Assembly: GCA_041484135.1 (NCBI GenBank)
Contig: JBGPHD010000016.1
Coordinates: 1 to 31,044, forward strand
Source of the DNA: JACORV01 sp041484135
GTDB taxonomy: Bacteria; Gemmatimonadota; Gemmatimonadetes; Gemmatimonadales; JACORV01
Direction: 5' to 3'
DNA length: 31,044 bases
A model generated the notes under the pieces. It ran no database searches. It was not told where the DNA came from and was given only the letters and a program-made list of their open reading frames with translations. Of this stretch, positions 25,967 through 31,044 are shown one piece after another (the stretch's first letter is position 1; each line of letters starts with the position of its first letter). The position numbers were made by a program, and so were the translations under genes.

Positions 25967-26451
25967 CCGGCCTTCCTCCCTCCCCGGGCGCCACCCCGCC
26001 ACCGAAGAAGCCGTGGGAGTTCGTGGACGAGGTGCGCCGCGACGCCGACGCGATGGTGGCGGACGCGGCCCGGCCGCGGGCGCCGCTGCGCACACGGCTC
26101 CCATGGCTCTCCCTGCTGCTCGTGGTCCTGGTGGTGTTGAACGTCCTGGAATGGCGCCGGCCGCGGGTGGCGCCGCAGGCCTTCACGAGCGCCGAGGAGG
26201 AGGCGTCGGCCCGGTTCGGGATCTACCTGGCCCAGCAGGCGGTGATCCACTACCGCGACTCGGCCGGCAGGCTGCCCCCCAGTCTCGCCGCGGCGGGCCT
26301 CGAGGGCGGCGACATCGCGTACCACGCCGCGGACTCCATCTTCACCCTGGAAGCGCGGGTCGGGCCTAACGTGTACGCCTATCGCTTCGGACAGGACCTC
26401 ACGCCTTTTTCCGGCGCCTACACCACCCTGCGCATGGCGACGCAGCCATGA
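25963..26451 (+). CDS. Bitopic membrane protein with pseudopilin-like ectodomain, function unknown
   Basis: 162 aa. Residues 1-47 are polar and proline-rich (TPPPKKPWEF, then an acidic-basic stretch), followed by one strong membrane helix at about 49-63 (LSLLLVVLVVLNVL) and a 100-residue outer domain. The start of that domain (IYLAQQAVIHYRDSAGRLPP, then SLAAAGLEGG) resembles the region after the helix in type II secretion pseudopilins, where an x-YxxxxGRxP pattern is common. It has no prepilin cleavage site. It is coupled by ATGA overlaps to the lipoprotein before it and to the pseudopilin after it, so the three probably act together. I cannot assign a family. Confidence 0.7.
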   Translation: MTGLPPSPGATPPPKKPWEFVDEVRRDADAMVADAARPRAPLRTRLPWLSLLLVVLVVLNVLEWRRPRVAPQAFTSAEEEASARFGIYLAQQAVIHYRDSAGRLPPSLAAAGLEGGDIAYHAADSIFTLEARVGPNVYAYRFGQDLTPFSGAYTTLRMATQP

Positions 26452-26897
26452 CGCGCCGCGGCTTCACCGTCCTCGAGCTGCTCGCCGTCCTGGCGATCTT
26501 CGCGCTCCTGGCGTCGCTGGCGGTCCCGCGCGTCGGGCCGGTGGTGTCCCGGGCCGAGGCGACCCGCGTCATCGGGGACTACAACGCCATCCGCCACGCG
26601 GCCTTCGACGTGCGCGAGACGACGGGATCGTGGCCGGCCGCCGCCGGCGACGGCGAGGTGCCGCCTGGCATGACGGCGGCGCTGCCGACCGGCTTCGGGT
26701 TCACCCACGGCGGAACGACGTATCGGTGGCGCACCTGGTCCCTGCCCGACGGGCTGCCTGGCGCTCCGGCGGACACGGTGGTGGTGGCGGTCGAGGTCAC
26801 CAGCTCCGACGCCGCGATGCTGGTGGCCCTGCGCAAGCTCTACCGGGGTCCGATCGCGTTCGGGACGAACAACCGGATCATCCTCGTCGTCGAGTAG
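26448..26897 (+). CDS. Type IV pilin / type II secretion pseudopilin-like protein
   Basis: 149 aa. It opens with a classical class III signal: RRG followed by FTVLELLAVLAIFALLA, so prepilin peptidase would cut after Gly5 and methylate Phe6, with Glu10 at the +5 position of the mature protein. The mature domain (about 30-149) has an N-terminal alpha region (AEATRVIGDYNAIRHAAFDV), a GSWPAAAGDG turn and a beta-rich end. It is the last gene of the ATGA-linked trio and would need assembly and peptidase genes encoded elsewhere. It ends 14 bp before the convergent histidine kinase gene. It could be a minor pilin or a pseudopilin; the sequence does not separate these. Confidence 0.88.
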   Translation: MTRRGFTVLELLAVLAIFALLASLAVPRVGPVVSRAEATRVIGDYNAIRHAAFDVRETTGSWPAAAGDGEVPPGMTAALPTGFGFTHGGTTYRWRTWSLPDGLPGAPADTVVVAVEVTSSDAAMLVALRKLYRGPIAFGTNNRIILVVE

Positions 26898-26902
26898 CCC
26901 GC

Positions 26903-26926
26903 CCGGCGCGCTCAGTCCTGCGCCGG
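26903..26926. terminator. Inverted repeat between convergent genes
   Basis: CCGGCGC at 26903-26909 and GCGCCGG at 26920-26926 with a 10-base loop, spanning the 14-bp gap between the convergent pilin and kinase genes and the last codons of the kinase. It could act on both strands, but it lacks a T-run, so the role is weakly supported. Confidence 0.35.
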
Positions 26927-29485
26927 CGCGTCCAACACCTCTCGCACTTTCTTGAGCAGATCGGTGATCGTCCACGGCTTGAGGAGGATCGGCACCTCGG
27001 CGTCCAGCGCGCCGGAGCTGCGGATGTCGCGGTCGGCGTAGCCGCTGGTGAAGAGGACGCGCACGCGGCGCCCTTCCCGCTTGAGCTCGCGATAGAGGTC
27101 GGGGCCGCCGAGCCTGGGCATCACGACGTCGGTCATGAGGAGATCGATCGTACCTTGGTGAGAGCGGAAGACCTCCAGGGCCCGTTCCCCGTCGGACGCC
27201 GTCAGCACCGCGTAGCCGTGCTTCTCGAGGACGCGCTTGCCCATGATGAGGAGCGAGTCCTCGTCCTCCACCAGCAGCACCGTCTCCCGGCCGCCCCGGG
27301 CGGGGAGCGTCTCGCGGACCGGCACCTGCGGGTGGATCCCCTCGGCGATCGGGAAATAGACCGTGACCGACGTCCCGCGCCCCACCTCGCTCGCGACGTC
27401 CACGAACCCGCGATGCTGCTTCACGAGACCATAGACCGTGGCCATGCCGAGACCCGTGCCCTTGCCCACCGGCTTGGTGCTGTAGAAAGGCTCGAACACC
27501 CGGGTGCGTGTGTCTTCGTCCATGCCGACCCCGGTGTCGGTGACGATGAGCGCGGCATAGTCCCCCGGGATGCCCCACCCGAGCGCGTCGCAGGTGGCGG
27601 CATCGAGGCGCACCCGCGTCACGCGGATGATGATCTCCCCGGCCCCGGGGATCGCGTCGCGCGCGTTGGTCACGAGGTTCATCAAGACCTGCTCAACGGC
27701 GCCGCCGTCCGCGCGGACCGGGAGCGGGACCGGCTCGGCATCGATGCGGAACTCGATGTCCTCGCGCACCACCCGCCGGAGCAGGCTCGCGGATTCCCGG
27801 ACCAGCTCACCCAGGTCCGCCGCGTGGAACTCGAGGCGCTGCCGCCGGCTGAAGGCCAGGAGCTTCCGGGTGAGCTCCGCGCCCCGGAGGCCCGCGTGCT
27901 GGATCGAACGCAGGTCCTCGAGCAGGGGTGACTCGGGCGGCACCTCGGAAGTGAGGATCTCGACCGTGGCGAGGATCGAGGTCAGCAGGTTGTTGAAGTC
28001 GTGGGCCATGCCGCCCGCCAGCTGCCCCACGGCCTCCATCTTCTGCGACTGGCGCAGCTGGTGCTCGAGCAACCCGCGCTCGGTGACGTCGAGCAGGGTG
28101 CCGATCACGCCCGGCGTGCCGTCGAGGTCGGTGCGGGTGCCGTGCACCTCGATCTCCAGCGGTGTGCCGTCCTTCCGCCGGGCGCGGAACGTGTAGCGCG
28201 TGCTCTGCACCGACCCGTCCTCGCGGCGGCGCAACGCTTCACGCACCATGGCGCGATCCTCGTCCACCACCAGGTCCAGCACCGACGGCAACGCCAGAAG
28301 CTCGCCCACCGAGTAGCCGAAGATCCGCGCGAAGGTCGGATTGACGTAGTGGAAGGAGCCGGCGCGGATGATGTAGATCCCGGCCAGGGACTGCTCGACG
28401 AGCGTGCGGAACTTGTGCTCCGCGGCGAGGAGGGCCTCCGACGCGTGACGCCGCTCGAGCTCGTGCGTCCGCTCGGCGTGCCGGCGGTACCAGGTCCAGG
28501 CCAGGCCCGCAGCGAGCACCACCGCCAGGGCGCGGAGGATCTCGTCCCGGGCACGGGCGTCATAACTGCCGAGCGCTTCCCAGCGGTCCATCCGGCAGAC
28601 CAGGCCCCATCCTGTCCCGGCGATGCGGCGCGGCGCGCCGATGACGGCGACCTCGGCGGTGTCGGCGTCGCTGTCGTATTCCCGCACGCCCTCGACGGCC
28701 AGTCGTTCCAGCGGCGGGCTCTGTGCCCAGGGATGTCTGACGGTGAGCGGGGCCGCCGAGGGGAACCGGCGCGGGGAAAGCAGGACGAGATCGCTCCGGT
28801 CGCGACGGACCAGATAGCAGTCCCCGGTCTCCGAGGCGTACGGCTGGTGGCCGACGGCGGGATACAGAAACTCGGCGGGATCGAGCACGGCCAGCACGGC
28901 GCCCGTGGCGCGCGGGAGACCGCCCGTGGCGGCCGTCGCCGGCTCGAGGACCGGGGCGACGAAGCCCAGGACGAGGGCGCTGTCGGCGTCGCGGATCGGA
29001 CCCGCCACGCGGAACCGGCCATCCCGGGCGCTTTCGCGCGTCGCCTCGAGCATGGCCGCTGGCACCGCGGCCGAGACGTCCGAACGGCCGACCACCTCGC
29101 CGCTCGAGGACACTACGACCAGCGAGGTGTACCCGGAAAGCTCCTGGACCGCGGACCAGAAGCGGCCGGCACCGCTGCCCGTCGCCCCGGCCAGCGCGCG
29201 GCCGCCGGTCGCGCTCCGACGCCCGAACGCGGGGTCCACGTTGGCCGCGTACTCGGCCACGATCGCGGCCGCGGACCGCCGCTGCGCGACCCAGGCGTCC
29301 ACCGCGAGCTTCTTGGTGTCCGCGAGCGCGCGGATGCGGGCCTCCGAGCCCGCCAGCGCGTCCCGGCGCAGGTCGCGCAGGCGCAGCCACACCAGGCCCA
29401 CCAGGAGCACCACGCCCAACGCGATGCCGGCCCTGGGAAGCCACGACCGTGCCACGCGCCCCAGAGCGCCCGTCGTTTCGCTCAC
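26912..29485 (-). CDS. Hybrid PAS-domain sensor histidine kinase with C-terminal receiver
   Basis: 857 aa from the GTG at 29485. Membrane helix at about 19-36, an extracytoplasmic sensor of about 270 residues (Cache-like by layout: KKLAVDAWVAQRRSAAAIVA start), second helix about 312-328, PAS about 350-460 (GIYIIRAGSFHYVNPTFARI), HisKA with phosphoacceptor His495 in GMAHDFNN, ATPase domain (NLVTNARDAI, DTGVGMD, GTGLGMATVYG), then a receiver at about 735-850 with LLVEDEDS, phosphoacceptor Asp786 in TDVVMP and Lys in LLKPW. No output domain, so phosphate probably passes to a separate protein. GTG codons at 29524 and 29503 are alternative starts; the possible TTGACA promoter just upstream favours the inner one. 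Confidence 0.92.
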   Translation of the reverse strand: MSETTGALGRVARSWLPRAGIALGVVLLVGLVWLRLRDLRRDALAGSEARIRALADTKKLAVDAWVAQRRSAAAIVAEYAANVDPAFGRRSATGGRALAGATGSGAGRFWSAVQELSGYTSLVVVSSSGEVVGRSDVSAAVPAAMLEATRESARDGRFRVAGPIRDADSALVLGFVAPVLEPATAATGGLPRATGAVLAVLDPAEFLYPAVGHQPYASETGDCYLVRRDRSDLVLLSPRRFPSAAPLTVRHPWAQSPPLERLAVEGVREYDSDADTAEVAVIGAPRRIAGTGWGLVCRMDRWEALGSYDARARDEILRALAVVLAAGLAWTWYRRHAERTHELERRHASEALLAAEHKFRTLVEQSLAGIYIIRAGSFHYVNPTFARIFGYSVGELLALPSVLDLVVDEDRAMVREALRRREDGSVQSTRYTFRARRKDGTPLEIEVHGTRTDLDGTPGVIGTLLDVTERGLLEHQLRQSQKMEAVGQLAGGMAHDFNNLLTSILATVEILTSEVPPESPLLEDLRSIQHAGLRGAELTRKLLAFSRRQRLEFHAADLGELVRESASLLRRVVREDIEFRIDAEPVPLPVRADGGAVEQVLMNLVTNARDAIPGAGEIIIRVTRVRLDAATCDALGWGIPGDYAALIVTDTGVGMDEDTRTRVFEPFYSTKPVGKGTGLGMATVYGLVKQHRGFVDVASEVGRGTSVTVYFPIAEGIHPQVPVRETLPARGGRETVLLVEDEDSLLIMGKRVLEKHGYAVLTASDGERALEVFRSHQGTIDLLMTDVVMPRLGGPDLYRELKREGRRVRVLFTSGYADRDIRSSGALDAEVPILLKPWTITDLLKKVREVLDAPAQD

Positions 29486-29526
29486 TCGACCCCCGTCTTC
29501 CCTCACGAACTGCCCCGAACCCACCC

Positions 29527-29555
29527 CTACGGCGGAAGCGTCAGCGTGATGTCAA
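29527..29555 (-). promoter_or_regulatory. Candidate promoter of the hybrid kinase
   Basis: On the minus strand a perfect -35 TTGACA (29555-29550) is followed 17 bp later by CCGTAG, or 20 bp later by TAGGGG; neither is a good -10. It lies in the gap after the RCC1-repeat gene. Transcription would begin close to 29520, which supports the kinase GTG at 29485 over the one at 29524. Confidence 0.35.
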
Positions 29556-29619
29556 TCCGGCATTGTCCTGGCTACGAAACCGCGAGCCGGCGCGTTGAGA
29601 ACGCCGCGGACCGCGGGCG

Positions 29620-31044
29620 CTACGGGATCACCGGGACCGGCGTCAGCCGCCGGACGAACGTCCCGTCACCGATCTGTCCGAGGGTGTTGTCACCCCAGCA
29701 GAACGTCGCTCCCGCGGCGGTCCGGCCGCAAGTGTGGAACGCTCCGAAGATGAAACCGGCGAAGGTGTTCCCGCCCGCCACCAGGGTGGGTGCCGGAGCG
29801 TTCAGGGTGGTCCCGTCACCGAGCTGCCCGAAGTCGTTGCGGCCCCAGCAGCGCGTCGCGCCGGCGGTCGTGACGCCGCAGGTATCGTAGTAACCGGCGG
29901 CGATACTCGTGAATGTCGCGCCTCCCGAGACCAGGACCGGAGTCTGACGGCTGGCCGTGGTGCCGTCACCCAGCTGGCCGAAGAAGTTGTTGCCCCAGCA
30001 GTAGACGGCGCCCGAAGCCTGTGCCCCGCAACTGTGGCCGCCGCCGGCAGCGACGCCGGTAAAGGGCTGGCCGTTGGCCGCCACGGCCGTCGGTACGTTC
30101 ACCGCCGTGTTCACGCCGATGCCGAGCTGGCCGTAGATGCCGTTGCCCCAGCAATACACGGTGCCGTCCACCGCGAGCGCGCAGGTGTGGTAGGCACCGG
30201 CCGCGATCGCCGTGTAGGAGCGGCCGCCCGCGACCACCGTCGGGCCGTCCCGGTCCACCGTGCCGCTGTCGCCAAGCTGGCCGAAGTTGTTCCGGCCCCA
30301 GCAGTAGGCCGAGCCGTCGCTGGTCAGACCGCACGAGTGTTGGAAACCGTTGGACACGGAAATGAACGTCAGGCCACCTGTCACCGCTGTGGGCGAGGGG
30401 CTCCGCTGCGAGAAGGTACCGTCGCCGAGCTGACCGCTGAGACCGCCCCCCCAGCAATAGACGGCCCCCGCCGTGGTGAGGGCGCAGGTATGGGCGCCAC
30501 CGATGGTGATGCCGGTGAAGTTCTGTCCTCCCACCACCGTGGTGGGGGTACTGCGGTCCGTAAGTGTGCCGTCGCCGAGCTGGCCTTGCGAGTTGCGGCC
30601 CCAACACAGCGCGACGCCGTCCGACCGGATACCGCAACTTTGCAGCAGCCCCGCGGCCGCAGTCGCGGTGATGCCCACCGTCGGAAGTGTCGCGACGAGA
30701 ACGTCCAGTCTCTGACCGCCTCCGGAAGGCCCGAGCGTCCAGCGCTGGACCTGCGCGATGCCCGCGGTGTTGGTCACGGAGATCGGGCCCAGCAGCACTC
30801 CGCCGCCCAATCCTATCTGGAAGCTGACGGTGACGCCCGACACCGGATTGCTGAACTGGTCGCGGACCACGACCGCGGGCGCGATCGACAGGGGCTGGCC
30901 GGCGAGCTCGATCTGGTTGTTGCCGGCGGCCACCGCGACCGAGGTCGGCGCTCCCGCGGTGCCGATCGCCCCAAAGGTGAGCGCGGCGATGCCGGTGACC
31001 CGGGCCGCGAGCGTGTTGGTGCCCGCGACGACCCCGAGCTTCCA
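29620..31044 (-). CDS. Surface/exported Ig-like plus RCC1-repeat protein, N-terminus beyond the window
   Basis: 474 C-terminal residues; the frame stays open to the window edge, so the real start is outside. It begins in an Ig-like (Big_1-type) repeat: WKLGVVAGTNTLAARVTG, then GAPTSVAVAAGNNQ, VVVRDQFSNPVSGVTVSFQI and a second WTLGPSGGGQRLDVLV. About seven to eight RCC1-type repeats of roughly 48-52 residues follow, each with the pattern H-x-C-A/G-L...YCWG-x-N..GQLGDGT (for example YCWGNNFFGQLGDGT). These should fold into a seven-bladed propeller. Every blade has two cysteines, in HTC- and CWG-type positions, so disulfides outside the cell are plausible. Function unknown; likely cell-surface binding. 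It ends about 135 bp before the kinase gene on the same strand. Confidence 0.88.
   Translation of the reverse strand, partial: WKLGVVAGTNTLAARVTGIAALTFGAIGTAGAPTSVAVAAGNNQIELAGQPLSIAPAVVVRDQFSNPVSGVTVSFQIGLGGGVLLGPISVTNTAGIAQVQRWTLGPSGGGQRLDVLVATLPTVGITATAAAGLLQSCGIRSDGVALCWGRNSQGQLGDGTLTDRSTPTTVVGGQNFTGITIGGAHTCALTTAGAVYCWGGGLSGQLGDGTFSQRSPSPTAVTGGLTFISVSNGFQHSCGLTSDGSAYCWGRNNFGQLGDSGTVDRDGPTVVAGGRSYTAIAAGAYHTCALAVDGTVYCWGNGIYGQLGIGVNTAVNVPTAVAANGQPFTGVAAGGGHSCGAQASGAVYCWGNNFFGQLGDGTTASRQTPVLVSGGATFTSIAAGYYDTCGVTTAGATRCWGRNDFGQLGDGTTLNAPAPTLVAGGNTFAGFIFGAFHTCGRTAAGATFCWGDNTLGQIGDGTFVRRLTPVPVIP

Overview
The window looks like chromosomal DNA from a very GC-rich, Gram-negative-type bacterium, most probably Gemmatimonadota. 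The reasons are the shared style of the proteins: exported proteins whose signal peptides end in Ala-x-Ala-Gln, a secreted protein joining an Ig-like domain to RCC1 repeats, PPC-repeat proteins, lipoproteins and a pseudopilin. That placement is inference from gene content and style, with no rRNA marker present. I see no tRNA, rRNA, IS element, phage gene, integron or CRISPR array. The window is densely coding: no gap exceeds about 135 bp, and many neighbouring genes overlap by 1-20 bases.

Layout. (1) Bases 1-11566 are all on the minus strand. In transcription order: a tiny membrane protein, thrS, a thiolase, bioY, 3-hydroxyacyl-CoA dehydrogenase, acyl-CoA dehydrogenase, a leucine-type amino acid dehydrogenase, glyA, a Minf_1886-family protein, a small zinc-ribbon protein, a MEMO (AmmeMemoRadiSam B) protein, bifunctional NAD(P)H-hydrate repair enzyme, and the start of an exported protein that leaves the window. 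The metabolic core suits branched-chain amino acid or fatty acid breakdown to acetyl-CoA, with a biotin uptake gene inside it. (2) Bases 11671-26897 are all on the plus strand: a BON-domain membrane protein; valS, an Ig-like lipoprotein, selA and a GmhB-type phosphatase; a four-domain PPC exported protein with its own promoter; purN, two M42-peptidase-like proteins and purH; then a zincin-like lipoprotein, a bitopic membrane protein and a pseudopilin joined by ATGA overlaps. (3) Bases 26912-31044 are minus again: a hybrid sensor histidine kinase and, upstream of it, an RCC1-repeat surface protein truncated by the window edge.

Most notable points: two genes whose only possible start is a CTG inside a CTGA stop/start overlap (143 and 17653); an M42-peptidase look-alike that has lost its metal and catalytic residues and sits directly before an intact paralogue, the pair lying between purN and purH; an octanucleotide repeat in the first codons of the intact paralogue; a zincin-like lipoprotein with HQxxH instead of HExxH; a strong terminator only 26 bp before valS; and a recurring CCTAAC word that accounts for nearly all TTA leucine codons. 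I found no clearly new defence or mobile system. The best candidates for undescribed biology are the purN-M42-M42-purH cluster and the lipoprotein-bitopic protein-pseudopilin trio.
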